DNA from: Bacteroidales bacterium UBA6408
GTDB taxonomy: Bacteria; Bacteroidota; Bacteroidia; Bacteroidales; UBA932
Direction: 5' to 3'
Length of the DNA: 64,000 nucleotides
NCBI GenBank assembly: GCA_002439805.1
Contig: DJPQ01000002.1
Span: forward strand, 3,555-67,554
The position numbers and the translations under genes were made by a program. The notes beneath the pieces were generated by a model. The model made no database searches and was not told the origin of the DNA. It saw only the letters and a program-made list of their open reading frames with translations. Shown here piece by piece: positions 18,269 to 28,400 of this stretch (position 1 is the first letter of the stretch; each line of letters opens with the position of its first letter).

Positions 18269-18295
18269 GTCATCTCGAACGAAGTGAGAGATCTT
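18269..18295. repeat. REP-like imperfect palindrome
   Basis: The stretch starting TGTCATCTCGAACGAAG and ending GAGAGATCT contains ATCTC/GAGAT arms. It has the form of the short extragenic palindromes scattered through many Bacteroidota genomes. Only one copy is seen in this window, between convergent genes. Confidence 0.5.
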
Positions 18296-18302
18296 TGCGC
18301 CG

Positions 18303-20009
18303 TTAAAACCTAATCGCCAGCATCATCCGAGCCTCAAGCCTGTCGGGCTTTCGGACGGAGGACAGCATGAATGGATAGGAGAAGTATGCAAGCCTGGCGG
18401 CAAGGCTGCCCCTGCGACAGAACTTCCATTGCACGAAAAAGGACCCCCACACTCCCCTGCCGTAAAATGCCGGTACATTGAACCGCCCGGGGATGTCGTG
18501 TTCATAGACATAGAGCCTGCCCGCCCAGTCGTCAACGCTGAAAAGCCCCGCCCGGAGATATGTTGAGAGAATCCCGGAAATCCGGCAGCTCTCCTCAACG
18601 AAGGCCACCATCCCCCATTTGCCGCTGTGACTGAAGCTCACCGAAGCGGAGCTCGCCCAAATGCCGGCATAGCCTGCAGTCACCTCGCCCCGGCAGGTGA
18701 ACACGCTGGCAGACAATCTGCTGATATTTATGTTTTCACGCAGACGCAGCGCGGCAAAAGACGATTCATTCCAGCGGAATTTGTAACGAGCATCCACCCG
18801 CAGGTCATTCGTGCCTGACAGCCTGCCTCCCGCCGGCACAGCTTCACGGGACTTAGGGGCGACATGACGCAGCCGGAAGGACAGCGAGGCCGAATGCCCG
18901 CTCCGGGCGGAGAACTCGGAAACAAGCAGGGCAATGTGCCGGGAAGGGCTGTAGCGCAACGAGACACCCGCCCTGAAATGTTCGGCAAGGCGCGGTGAAG
19001 TGGCCGACACGACCGCACGGAACGGCTGCCCTATGCCACCGGCAAGTTCCGAGGCAAGGTCGAAGCCGCTGAAACAGCCTCTGAAATCCACTGAAAAATC
19101 CGCCGTGCAGCGCCAAAGACCGCTTCCCTGCCGCCGGTTCTCCGCGTCGCCAATCCCCGACGACGGAACGCCCTCCACAACGGAGGTGAATCCGAACGAA
19201 AACCGCCGATGCCACCAGCTGCAGTTGAACAGCCCCTGAAGCCCGGCAATGTCCGTCTTTCCACGCGACGAGTTGATCTCCCCAATCAGCGCCTTTTTCA
19301 TCCCCGGGACAACAGCCGCAACGGAAAATGTGACTGGTCCCGTGTCGAAGCTGCACCCGAGTCCCGTCTGCGCGTATTTCCCCGTCATCGAACGCGAGGG
19401 CTTCATGCCGGTCGGACGGCGTATCAGCGAAGCGGCCGACGACGGGTCATCGAGGCTCATTGTGTTCCATGCCGCAAGTCCCTGCCCGAACCTCAGGTTG
19501 AAGTCCCCTACATATAGCCTCGCCTTTCTTCCGGGCAGCAGCAAGGCTGCCGAGAAAGACAGAGCGTCAAGCCTGCCTGTCCAGGTTCCGGCTCCGGCCG
19601 CCGATAGTTCAAATGTCTCGCCCTTTGAAATGCAGGAATGCAGCCCATAGACGGAAGTGCCGGCATAGAGCCTGCTTTCCAACGACCAATGCTCCCGAGG
19701 CGGCGAATTCCCGAATGTGACAAAGAATGCGAGAGCCTCGGCAATTTCGCGGTCGAAACCGTCAATCACGGAAAGTTCACTGCGGCTTAGCACTGCCCCT
19801 GCGGAAGAAATGTAGTCCAGCAGCGACACTACCTGAAAATCCGAGAAAAGCCCGCTTTCGGTCAATGCACGCCGCGATGCGGAGTTGATATTCAGAGGGT
19901 GCCGGCTTCTCCATATGAGCCTCTCCATCTCGGAGTCCGTCACCTCCTCAGGGGAAACGGCTCCGACAATCAGCGCAATCGCCTCAATCAATGTCATCAT
20001 CATATTCAT
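18303..20009 (-). CDS. helix-hairpin-helix outer-envelope protein
   Basis: This 568-residue protein has a short hydrophobic leader (MNMMMTLIEAIALIVGAV), then two helix-hairpin-helix-type stretches around residues 40-110 (HPLNINSASRRALTESGLFS and RSELSVIDGFDREIAEAL). The remaining 450 residues are rich in alternating Ser/Phe/Ala strands with aromatic ends, suggesting an outer-membrane beta-barrel. This layout is known in Bacteroidetes as a ComEA-like HhH protein fused to a beta-rich domain; DNA uptake has been suggested by analogy only. A start at 20096 is possible but gives no signal peptide. Confidence 0.65.
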   Translation of the reverse strand: MNMMMTLIEAIALIVGAVSPEEVTDSEMERLIWRSRHPLNINSASRRALTESGLFSDFQVVSLLDYISSAGAVLSRSELSVIDGFDREIAEALAFFVTFGNSPPREHWSLESRLYAGTSVYGLHSCISKGETFELSAAGAGTWTGRLDALSFSAALLLPGRKARLYVGDFNLRFGQGLAAWNTMSLDDPSSAASLIRRPTGMKPSRSMTGKYAQTGLGCSFDTGPVTFSVAAVVPGMKKALIGEINSSRGKTDIAGLQGLFNCSWWHRRFSFGFTSVVEGVPSSGIGDAENRRQGSGLWRCTADFSVDFRGCFSGFDLASELAGGIGQPFRAVVSATSPRLAEHFRAGVSLRYSPSRHIALLVSEFSARSGHSASLSFRLRHVAPKSREAVPAGGRLSGTNDLRVDARYKFRWNESSFAALRLRENINISRLSASVFTCRGEVTAGYAGIWASSASVSFSHSGKWGMVAFVEESCRISGILSTYLRAGLFSVDDWAGRLYVYEHDIPGRFNVPAFYGRGVWGSFFVQWKFCRRGSLAARLAYFSYPFMLSSVRKPDRLEARMMLAIRF

Positions 20010-20093
20010 ATCCGTTCTCTGTCTCAACCGGACCCGGACAATCAATAGCCGGCGTTCGCGGTCGTCGGACGCAATGTTATGGATAATAGCCCG

Positions 20094-20126
20094 CAAATGT
20101 GTTGTATTTCAAAATTAAAACTCAAA
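20094..20126 (-). promoter_or_regulatory. promoter of the HhH protein gene
   Basis: On the minus strand TTTG (20123-20126), 21 bases, then CACATTTG (20094-20101), one mismatch from consensus. Confidence 0.4.
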
Positions 20127-20130
20127 ATTT

Positions 20131-20161
20131 TTCTTTTTTTTAATGTTATTAACTATTTTTG
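20131..20161 (+). promoter_or_regulatory. promoter of hpt-adk
   Basis: TATTTTTG (20154-20161) is an exact -7 match preceded by a T-rich -33 region. It lies 18 bases before the hpt ATG. Confidence 0.5.
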
Positions 20162-20179
20162 CGGCTTGTTTTGAAATAT

Positions 20180-20722
20180 ATGAAAGAGGTTAAGGTTTGG
20201 GACAAGACTTTCGTCCCTTTCATCGGTCACGATGAACTTATGGGCTACATTGACAACGTCGCCGAAAAAATCAACAATGACTTTGAGGGAAGCACAGACG
20301 TCCCGATTGTCCTCTGCATTCTGAACGGGGCCATTATGTTCACCGGGGAACTGATGCAGCGGCTGAACTTCCCCTGCCAGCTGGTTTCCACCAAGATGAC
20401 TTCATACGTGGGGACATCCACGACCGGTGAGGTGCAGCAGACGATGCCGCTCACCGCATCGGTAAAGGGTCGCAGGGTCATCATCGCGGAGGACATCATC
20501 GACACCGGTCTCACAATCAAGGCGATGAAGAAAATTCTTATCGGGGAAGGCGCAAAGGAGGTGAAAGTCTGCACCATGCTGTTCAAACCGGAGGCCTACC
20601 GCACTGGAGAGCCTATCGACTACATCGGCAAGGAGATTCCGAACCGCTTCATACTCGGTTTCGGCCTTGACTACAACGAGCTCGGCCGCAATCTCAGGGA
20701 CATATATGTACTTGAAGACTAA
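20180..20722 (+). CDS. hpt: hypoxanthine phosphoribosyltransferase
   Basis: This 180-residue purine salvage enzyme makes IMP/GMP from hypoxanthine/guanine and PRPP. The PRPP-binding loop VIIAEDIIDTGLT is present near residue 105, and the family N-terminal VPIVLCILNGAIMFTGEL region precedes it. The ATG at 20180 was chosen over a TTG at 20159 because the latter lies on the -7 box. adk follows 55 bases downstream, a common purine-nucleotide pairing in Bacteroidales. Confidence 0.95.
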   Translation: MKEVKVWDKTFVPFIGHDELMGYIDNVAEKINNDFEGSTDVPIVLCILNGAIMFTGELMQRLNFPCQLVSTKMTSYVGTSTTGEVQQTMPLTASVKGRRVIIAEDIIDTGLTIKAMKKILIGEGAKEVKVCTMLFKPEAYRTGEPIDYIGKEIPNRFILGFGLDYNELGRNLRDIYVLED

Positions 20723-20777
20723 AAGCTTTTGTCCGCAGATTGCGACAACATACATATAATTAAAGGACACAAATATC

Positions 20778-21347
20778 ATGAAATACTATGTCTTGTTCGG
20801 TCCTCCGGGAGCCGGAAAGGGAACTCAGGCCAGCGCGATGGTAGAAAGATACAATCTGCATCACATCTCCACCGGGGCGCTTCTCCGGAAGGAAATTGCA
20901 GCCGGAACGGAGCTTGGCAAACAGGCCCGCGAAATCATAGACAGGGGGTGTCTGGTTCCCGACGAGGTGGTCGAGGCGATGATAGAATCGGAATTCAACA
21001 ATGTGAAGGGAGTCGACGGCTTCCTTCTCGACGGCTATCCGCGCACCCTCGAACAGGCCCGCTCGCTTGACAGACTGCTCGCCAAGAAAGGGGACAAGCT
21101 CACGTCCGTGGTCTCAATCATGATTCCGGACGACATGATTTTCGACCGCATCCGCCATCGCGCCAAGATTGAAGGCCGCGAGGACGATGCCAGCGACGAC
21201 ATAATAGCCAACCGCATCTCCACTTACCACCAGAAGACCGAGCCCCTCGTCAACTTCTACAAGGATGCCGGCAAATACACCGAAATCGACGGCACCGGCG
21301 CCATCGAGGATGTCCGCGCAAACATCTTCAGCGCCCTTGACATCTGA
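20778..21347 (+). CDS. adk: adenylate kinase
   Basis: This 189-residue enzyme interconverts ATP + AMP and 2 ADP. P-loop GPPGAGKGTQ is at residues 7-16, the AMP-binding STGALLRKEI follows, and FLLDGYPRTLEQA contains the conserved Arg. It is the short-lid type, with no zinc-binding cysteines. Its last 23 codons have a decayed-looking second copy 300 bases downstream (in 21504-21644). Confidence 0.97.
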   Translation: MKYYVLFGPPGAGKGTQASAMVERYNLHHISTGALLRKEIAAGTELGKQAREIIDRGCLVPDEVVEAMIESEFNNVKGVDGFLLDGYPRTLEQARSLDRLLAKKGDKLTSVVSIMIPDDMIFDRIRHRAKIEGREDDASDDIIANRISTYHQKTEPLVNFYKDAGKYTEIDGTGAIEDVRANIFSALDI

Positions 21348-21386
21348 CACAATGCCACATGAGTCAGGCACTCCCAAGCAGGGTCG

Positions 21387-21491
21387 GTGGAAAACACTCC
21401 CGTTGGTTCTCTTGACCTGTCCCGTTATCTCGGGACATGGTATGAAATCGCAAGGTTTGACCACTCAGAAGGGAGCCATTGTTCAATTTAA
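21387..21491 (+). pseudogene. lipocalin (Blc-like) N-terminal fragment
   Basis: One frame reads VENTPVGSL, then DLSRYLGTWYEIARFDHS, and then diverges and stops at 21489. The GTWYEIARFDHS block is the hallmark of bacterial lipocalins (Blc), where it continues SFERG; here it breaks off. There is no start codon, signal peptide or remaining barrel. It is a remnant of a deleted gene. Confidence 0.65.
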
Positions 21492-21503
21492 CAATTTACG
21501 GCA

Positions 21504-21644
21504 ATGTCTTCTACAGAAGAAAAACTGACATTTGAGCAGATGCCACAAGCAGTATCTGAAATCAAGGCAGATACTGAAATCGACGGCTCTGGCACAATCG
21601 ACGAAGTTCGCGGCAATATATTCCGCACCCTCGACACGCACTGA
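21504..21644 (+). pseudogene. chimeric 46-codon ORF ending in a copy of the adk tail
   Basis: An ATG opens MSSTEEKLTFEQMPQAVSEI, which resembles the first residues of Bacteroidales helix-turn-helix (excisionase-like) proteins. It then passes into DTEIDGSGTIDEVRGNIFRT, matching the adk C-terminus (YTEIDGTGAIEDVRANIFSA) at most positions. It is probably a recombination scar joining two gene pieces. Whether the short product is made is unknown. Confidence 0.55.
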
Positions 21645-21655
21645 CAAATATAGAC

Positions 21656-21697
21656 AAAACGGCAATAGAGATGGCTCTGTTGCCGTTTTGCATTTTT
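21656..21697. terminator. bidirectional terminator between adk side and Sus-like operon
   Basis: AAAACGGCAA (21656-21665) pairs with TTGCCGTTTT (21680-21689), with an extra AGAG/CTCT pair inside. T-runs flank it on both strands, and genes converge on it. Confidence 0.75.
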
Positions 21698-21707
21698 AGT
21701 AGTTTCT

Positions 21708-23855
21708 TTACCTTGGGTTTAAATCTGCATTACAGACATAAACATCAGCATGTGTGTCCATTGAGGCCCTGTCTGTGATGCCGAACGGCTCCAAAGAGAG
21801 GGCGTTATAGGTCTTTGAGCCTACGCTCTGCCTCAAGTACGATGAGCCGGTGGCGTTCTCGGCGCTGAACAGCAGAAACTGGTAGCTGTTGACAGCGGCG
21901 CTGGAGTAAGGACTTGGAGTCATGTGAATCACACCGTCGATGAAACCCAGGGAAATGCTGTTGGCGCCCCAGTAGATGGACAAGCCGTCCGAGAAACCGA
22001 GGGTGACATAGTTGCCTTTGTAGCGACCGAGTTTCTGCGGCTCAATTATGATCGAATGGCTTTCCGGATCGAAGTACGCTTTTACGTCAGGAGTAAAGTC
22101 GCTGGTGTTGGACAGGCCACTGATCGTGACATCGTTGCCACCGAGGCTGTAGATGTCCACTCGGAAGGACTCCTCTGATGACGAGGACGCACCGTCAACA
22201 GTTGCCGATGCCCTGAACGCTCCGATGAAATCCTCCACTGTCTTGCTCTGGTCGAAGTCCGCGGAAATGTACCCCTTTGTCGAGGCTGTCTTCCGGACAA
22301 ATGTCGTGTCTCCAAACTCATTGACAACGCAGACGCACAAGGTGTATGCCGTGCCCTGCTTGAGGGTATTGAAGACAGTCGCAAAACCCTCGTCGGATCC
22401 GAGCTTCTGAACGAACTCCTCATTGACTTCATTGCCCCTTTCCCATGCAATCTCCGCCGCGCTCTGCCCAAGGTTCTTGACCATGTAGTCAAGATAGTCA
22501 GCCCTCATGCAGAGGTACTTGAGAGACACTGCGTTGTCCGCCTGCATGTCCCAGAACAAGGTCGTGTAAGGGGAATGGAGAGCGTTGGACTCATCCCTTC
22601 TCCATTCGAACTTGTTGACTTTCGGAAGGTACTTTCCGTCAGGATCACAAGTGAACCGCTGCATGTAAAGGACAGTGACGGTTGACGTGGAATCGTAGGC
22701 GAGGGCCACGGCCGTGCAGTTCCCGGAGCCTACATTCCAGAGTTCGGAACTGTCATCGTACAAGGTGAGGACAGGAGTACTCCCCGATGTCTTGTCCTCA
22801 GAGAGCAGCCTCTTAATCTCTTCTTGGCGAGCAGGGTCATCGGTGATGTCACCGCTTACAACTGTCGCTTTGTAGAATTTGGCATATTCATTCTTGTAGA
22901 AAGATATCCTCGGCGCCTTGAATCCGGTCTCCGTAGTCTCGATGCCGTCGAAGGAGATTTCCACGACCGGAGTCTTGTCCTCGTTGCCGTCGAACGTCAG
23001 GGTCTCATTGCCTTGGGCGAAATAGCCGGCGGAAACGTAGTAGATCAGGTAGAACGAGAATGTGCCTTCGCCGTCGTATGTGCATGGATAGGAGTTGTAG
23101 GCTGCCTTGCTGCCCGTGTACTCTGCCATGTCGGCGACTTTGACATATTCATTGTAGTTGGAGTTATAGTAGCCTATCGACTGTGCGGGCACGGTGCAGG
23201 AGTTGTCATCGTTGAGGATGAACTTGAAAGACACCCCGCTCGCCCAATCATTGACTCTGAATATGTTGGTCCCCACCGCTTTTTCGACTCCAAGTCCGGA
23301 GTCCCGTCCTGTGTAGAATGCGTTGTAGTGGTAGGTGGCGGTCTGCGGCACCTTGTCACCGCTCTCATCGGTTCTGTAGCAGGTCTCCCACTCAAGGGCA
23401 TAGGAGACACTCAGCGTGATTTTGTCCGAGAACTGGGTGACGTACGCTCCGTTCCCGGTCTCCTCCTGACGGTCGGAGATGAGGATGGTGGCGTTCAGCG
23501 AGGAGCCGGCGAGAAGGCTTCCGAGGTTCACTTCGACGGGAACCTTCACCGAATAGCTTCCGTCAGGAATGGTGACGGTTTCCGGGACTGTGAAAGAGTC
23601 TTCGTTCTCTCCTTTCTTCCGGAGCCCAACGGACAGTTCTCCCTTGTCGCTCGGGCGAGCCAGATAAATCTCGATTGTGCCGGTCTCGGTTCCTTTCGGG
23701 AACTCCTTCGTCAGGGAAGACTGGATGAAATGGATTTCCTTGGCATCCTCGGAACCGGGACTATAGAGGATTCCGTTCTGCTCCTTGTCGCAACCGGCCG
23801 CAAAAAACAGCAGCGAAGCGGCCGCCAGGCATGATATTTTTTTTGAATATTTCAT
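21708..23855 (-). CDS. surface lipoprotein, last gene of SusCD-protease operon
   Basis: This 715-residue lipoprotein has a lipobox LLFFAAGC and a cysteine at about residue 22. Residues 40-150 look like a Calx-beta/Ig-type sandwich (ETGTIEIYLARPSDKGELSV, then SVKVPVEVNLGSLLAGSSLN). The middle and end carry further beta-rich domains without a motif I recognise. It follows SusD by 15 bases, the position usually taken by SusE/SusF-like surface binding proteins. A ligand-binding role at the cell surface is inferred from position only. Confidence 0.6.
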   Translation of the reverse strand: MKYSKKISCLAAASLLFFAAGCDKEQNGILYSPGSEDAKEIHFIQSSLTKEFPKGTETGTIEIYLARPSDKGELSVGLRKKGENEDSFTVPETVTIPDGSYSVKVPVEVNLGSLLAGSSLNATILISDRQEETGNGAYVTQFSDKITLSVSYALEWETCYRTDESGDKVPQTATYHYNAFYTGRDSGLGVEKAVGTNIFRVNDWASGVSFKFILNDDNSCTVPAQSIGYYNSNYNEYVKVADMAEYTGSKAAYNSYPCTYDGEGTFSFYLIYYVSAGYFAQGNETLTFDGNEDKTPVVEISFDGIETTETGFKAPRISFYKNEYAKFYKATVVSGDITDDPARQEEIKRLLSEDKTSGSTPVLTLYDDSSELWNVGSGNCTAVALAYDSTSTVTVLYMQRFTCDPDGKYLPKVNKFEWRRDESNALHSPYTTLFWDMQADNAVSLKYLCMRADYLDYMVKNLGQSAAEIAWERGNEVNEEFVQKLGSDEGFATVFNTLKQGTAYTLCVCVVNEFGDTTFVRKTASTKGYISADFDQSKTVEDFIGAFRASATVDGASSSSEESFRVDIYSLGGNDVTISGLSNTSDFTPDVKAYFDPESHSIIIEPQKLGRYKGNYVTLGFSDGLSIYWGANSISLGFIDGVIHMTPSPYSSAAVNSYQFLLFSAENATGSSYLRQSVGSKTYNALSLEPFGITDRASMDTHADVYVCNADLNPR

Positions 23856-23870
23856 TTTTTCTAAATGCTA

Positions 23871-25427
23871 TCAAGGGTTCTGATCTTCTTCGTTGATGTT
23901 AGGATTGGCGTCGAGTTCGTCCTTAGGGATAGTCAGAACCCAATCGTAGGTGTCGGCATTGGTGAGGTTGATGCCGTTCCTCTTCATGGCAGAGATGCAT
24001 TCCTCGGCGAATCCGTCTTCGGTGCGGCGGTCGATGCCCTGACCGGTGCGGCGCACATCAAAGACGCGGCCATACTCGCCCCAAAGTTCTACACGCCTCT
24101 GAATCAAGATGTTCTCAAGCAAAGAACCGGTCCACGTCATTGTTGTCGCCCCGAGATGCGTGCCGGAATAGTTGTAGGCATTGTACTTCGGGTTCCTCTT
24201 GGCCATCACCTTGTTCATCAGGTCGCGTGCCTCGTCAGGATTCCCGAGCCTCAGCGCGGCCTCGGCGGCTGTGAAGTACATCTCCTCGACCCTCATGTAG
24301 ATGTAATCACCGAGCCAAGACTGGACGTTGGAGAAAGCGAATTTCTTCGAGATGTATGGAGACTCCTTGTCGGTCGGATCCCACCATCCGAGTCGGATAT
24401 CTCCTGAACCGATGTGGCTGTAAAGCTGCTTGTTGATCAGTTTGGGCGCGGACTTCGCATATGTACCGTCTATGTTGTCCATGTGCGTGAAGAATCCGGC
24501 ATAGGCTCCTGATTGCTCGGAAGTCTCGATTCCGGCCCCCCACATCACGTTTCCGTAACTGATGGAGTTCATGCCTCCCATAAGCTCGTTCTCGCCTCCA
24601 ATTGTGTATGTCCCTTCATTAATGACACGGGACGCCGCCTTGTAGGCTCCATCCCAGTCACCTTCGGCCAGACAAGCGCGAGACTTGATGCCCAAAGCGA
24701 CATATTCGTTGATGTGTGACTTGTTGCCTTTGTTCAGAGCTGAGGAGGCTCCCTTGGCAAGGCGCACGACGGCAGAATCAATGTCTGTGTCAATCTGTTC
24801 GTAAACGGCCTCAAGCTTCTCCCTTGGCTTGCCTTCCGTGGCGATTGAGGTCGGCTCGGTATAAACCGGCACTCCCGGATCGCTCCAGCGGTACCTGCCT
24901 GTCATCGGATTGTAGGGGGCTCTGGCGAACCATGTCACAAGGTTGAGATAGGAAAGTGCCCTGATGGCGTAAGCCTGTCCCACGACATATGACACATCTG
25001 CGGAGGAGCCGTTCATCGTTTCCTTTGCCGCGATGACACTGTTGGCGTTGGCGATCCACTTGTAGTTGGCGTACCAGACATCATAGGACCTGAACGCCGA
25101 GGATGTGTACTGGTTCTTCATGTTATAGACATGATCGTACCAGAACCATCCGTTACCCTGGGACTGCATGATCAGGTCGTCCCCCATCACCTCCTGGGCG
25201 AGGTTGTAGGCGGCAATGCCGAAGCACTGGTGTGTGTTGCCGGTAGTTGACCATCCGGCCGTCCACATCGAACGGTAGATTCCGTTGATGGAGGTGATTG
25301 CTGTGGAGGCCTCCTTAAGAAGTTCCTCACCAGAGCCGGAATCCGTCGGGTTGAACTCAAGCATGTCGCTGTCGCAGGAAACGGCAGCGATGGCGAATGC
25401 CGCAAGAATATATAGTTTCTTTCTCAT
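23871..25427 (-). CDS. SusD/RagB-like nutrient-binding outer-membrane lipoprotein
   Basis: This 518-residue lipoprotein has lipobox AAVSC and the SusD start DMLEFNPTDSGSGEELLKEA. Tetratricopeptide-like helices follow. The C-terminus carries RRVELWGEYGRVFDVRRTG, the family's conserved end region. SusD-like proteins cap the SusC channel and capture the substrate. It is paired with the SusC gene 11 bases upstream. Confidence 0.93.
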   Translation of the reverse strand: MRKKLYILAAFAIAAVSCDSDMLEFNPTDSGSGEELLKEASTAITSINGIYRSMWTAGWSTTGNTHQCFGIAAYNLAQEVMGDDLIMQSQGNGWFWYDHVYNMKNQYTSSAFRSYDVWYANYKWIANANSVIAAKETMNGSSADVSYVVGQAYAIRALSYLNLVTWFARAPYNPMTGRYRWSDPGVPVYTEPTSIATEGKPREKLEAVYEQIDTDIDSAVVRLAKGASSALNKGNKSHINEYVALGIKSRACLAEGDWDGAYKAASRVINEGTYTIGGENELMGGMNSISYGNVMWGAGIETSEQSGAYAGFFTHMDNIDGTYAKSAPKLINKQLYSHIGSGDIRLGWWDPTDKESPYISKKFAFSNVQSWLGDYIYMRVEEMYFTAAEAALRLGNPDEARDLMNKVMAKRNPKYNAYNYSGTHLGATTMTWTGSLLENILIQRRVELWGEYGRVFDVRRTGQGIDRRTEDGFAEECISAMKRNGINLTNADTYDWVLTIPKDELDANPNINEEDQNP

Positions 25428-25438
25428 TGAATATCCTC

Positions 25439-28400
25439 CTAGAATTGAATGTCGATGCCTGCCACAATTGCTCTTGACGGGGCGTATGAATATGACACGC
25501 TTCCGGTGAAGTTATATTGTGGATCCATACCGTCAAGATGATTGAACATGGCGATATTGTCGGCGGTGAGGAAGAGCCTCAGAGCGCTGATTCCCACCTT
25601 TGACAGCAAGTTCTTAGGGAATGTGTAGCCGAGAGTGATGTTCTTGATGGCGAAATATGACGCGTTGATGAGGGCAGAGTCATTCGCCGGGGCAGATCCA
25701 CCGATCTCCACCATAGGAACATCGGTCACATCACCCGGCTGCCGCCATCTGCGCAGGACATTCTTGTGCCAGTTGTTCCCGGCGTACTGCACGTTCATGG
25801 CGCCTGAATAAAGTCCGTCATAGACCTTGCCTCCGATGGACCAGGTGGTCAGGAAGGAGAGGTCGATGTTCTTGAATATCACGAAACTCGATCCGAGGCT
25901 TCCTGACACGGACGGCTCTCGGCTTCCCATGTAGTACTTGCTCAGGGACGCAAGAGAGACGTTGTCAGTCACATATTCATCACACCTGACATTGCTGACT
26001 GCTCCCGACTCGTCCACTCCTCTTTTCCAATAGGCATAGTAGAGGCGCTTTCCGGTGGCCGGATCGACACCGGCGGTCTTTGAAAGGTAAAAGGTGTATA
26101 TCGGCTTTCCGACCTCGATGACCGAGGCACCGGCGCTGATGAAGTCCTGTGATGAGGTGAGACTCGTGACCTTGTTGCGATTCAGCGAGGCCATAGCGTT
26201 GACGTCCCACCTGAAGTTCGGTTTGTCGATGACGTTCACCCTCCCGGAGAACTCGAATCCCTGATTTCGCATCGAGCCGACATTGGCATCGTAGCCGGTG
26301 AAGCCGGTCGAGATAGCCAGAGGGTTCTCAAGCAGCATGTCACGGGTGTTGCGGTTGTAATATTCAGCGGTGAAAGTCACCTTCCCGCCGAAGATGGAGG
26401 CTTCGATTCCGGCGTTGAGATTACCGTTCTTCTCCCATGTGATTGCCTTGTTCTCAAGTTTTGAGGCGAAGGCTCCCGCCTCGCTTCCGTTAGCCCACGT
26501 GTAGTCGTAAAGGCCTTGCCAAGCATAGTAAGTCCCGAGGTTGTCATTGCCCTGCACTCCGTAGGAGACCTTGACGGTCAGGTTGCCAAGCCATGAGGAG
26601 AATCGCTCCATGAACTTTTCCTGCGACATTCTCCAGGACGCCCCGACCGACCAGAAGTTACCCCAACGGCCTGACTTGTGAAACCTTGAGGAACCGTCCG
26701 TACGCCAACTGGCATCGAAGTAGTAGCGGTTCCTGAAGCCGTAGTTCAACCTTGTGAACCAGGATTCGATGGCGTAGTTATTTGAATAGCTGGAGTTGCC
26801 TGAGGTCGTGACGGCAGGATCCAGTTCATCGATTCCGTCCATGATTCCGGTTTTCTCTCCCATCGCGTAGTTGAACCTGTAGCGGTAATATTCATGACCG
26901 AGCAGAACCTTGACATCGTGGTCGGAAAACATACGGTCGTAGTTAAGAATCTGATTGAAGGTGTAGCTGAGGGTGCGGGTGTTGGTCTTGCTCAGACGGC
27001 CTCCCTGATCGGCGGCGTTGCCGTGGTACTTGTCGTTCGTGATTGTGCGCTGGTAGTCGTTGAAGTCGGTTCCCAGGTTCACTGTCAGCCTCAAACCGTA
27101 GAGCAGGGCATCCTTTCTGACGGTTCCTAAAGTGATGTATGATCTGGCCGACAATGTGTTGCGGTAGTAGTACGCCTTATTGTTGTAGAGCTCGGCCCTG
27201 GAATTGAAGCCCTGGGCGACAGGACGGTTGGCGTAGCCGTTGTCATCCTCGTCACCATATTCATACTGAAGGTTTCCGGCTTCGTCAAGCACATTGTTTC
27301 CTTCCATATCCTTGAGATATACCGGATAGACCGGAGCCATGAACTGTGCCGTGTACCAGACGTTAGAAGTCGTGGAGCCGGAGAAGTTCTGGTAGTCGGC
27401 TTTCGTGTGCGAGTAGTTCGCGCTCATTCCCACCTTCATCCATGAGTTCGCCTGTGAGTCCACATTGACCCTGCCCGTATAGCGGTTGAAGTCCGTGTTC
27501 TGGAGAATACCATTCTCCTTGTAATAACCCATCGAGACGAGGTAGTTGATCTTCTCTGTCGCTCCGTTCAGGGAGAAGATATGCTCCGTACGCAGGGCAG
27601 CGTTGTCACTGATCTCGTTCATCCAGTTCTCGTTCCAGGCGGCCTCAGCGTCTTCTTTGACCTTGCCGGTGTCCGGGTCGATGAGGGTTGACCAGGTGTA
27701 GTTCTTGTACGGGTTGTAATATTCGGGATTCTTCAGACCGCCGATAGCCTGGCCGAGGTTGGCTGCGGCGTATGCACTTGCGCCCTCGAAATCCATTCCG
27801 ACGCCGTACTGTGCGCTGTTCCTTAGAGATTCGTAGGTCAGCTCCACGAAATCGTCCATTCCCACAAGGTCGTAACGCTTCAGGGAACGTGAGGCGACTC
27901 CAGCGCTGCCCTTATAGCTGACAACCGAACGTTCTCCGCTGCCTTTCTTGGTGGTGATGACGATGACACCGTTTGCACCTCGCGCGCCGTAGAGCGCGCC
28001 TGCGGAAGCGTCCTTAAGCACCGTCATGGACTCAACGTCAGCCGGATTGATGGCGCTGAGCGAGCCGTCGTAGGGTATTCCGTCCACAACGTACAGAGGT
28101 GTCGAGACCGCGTTGATGGATCCGATGCCCCGGATCATTATCGAGGCGCCCTCGCCAGGCTGTCCGCCTCCTGACGTGACCTGAAGTCCCGCCACTGTCC
28201 CCTCGATGGATTTGGTGATGTTGCCGGTCACCCTTTTCTGGAGTTCATCGCCTTTCACAACGGAGGCTGAACCGGTGAAACTGCTCTTCTTGGCGGTTCC
28301 GTATGCGACCACCATAACCTCTCCGATCTCGTCATCAATGACATCCTCCTGAAGTACCACATCAATCACGGATTTGCCCGCAACGTGGATCTCCCGGGTA

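Noticed and set aside
22824..23834. 336-codon plus-strand frame opposite the last lipoprotein gene
   Set aside because: Shadow of a lipoprotein with a clean lipobox; no motifs of its own.
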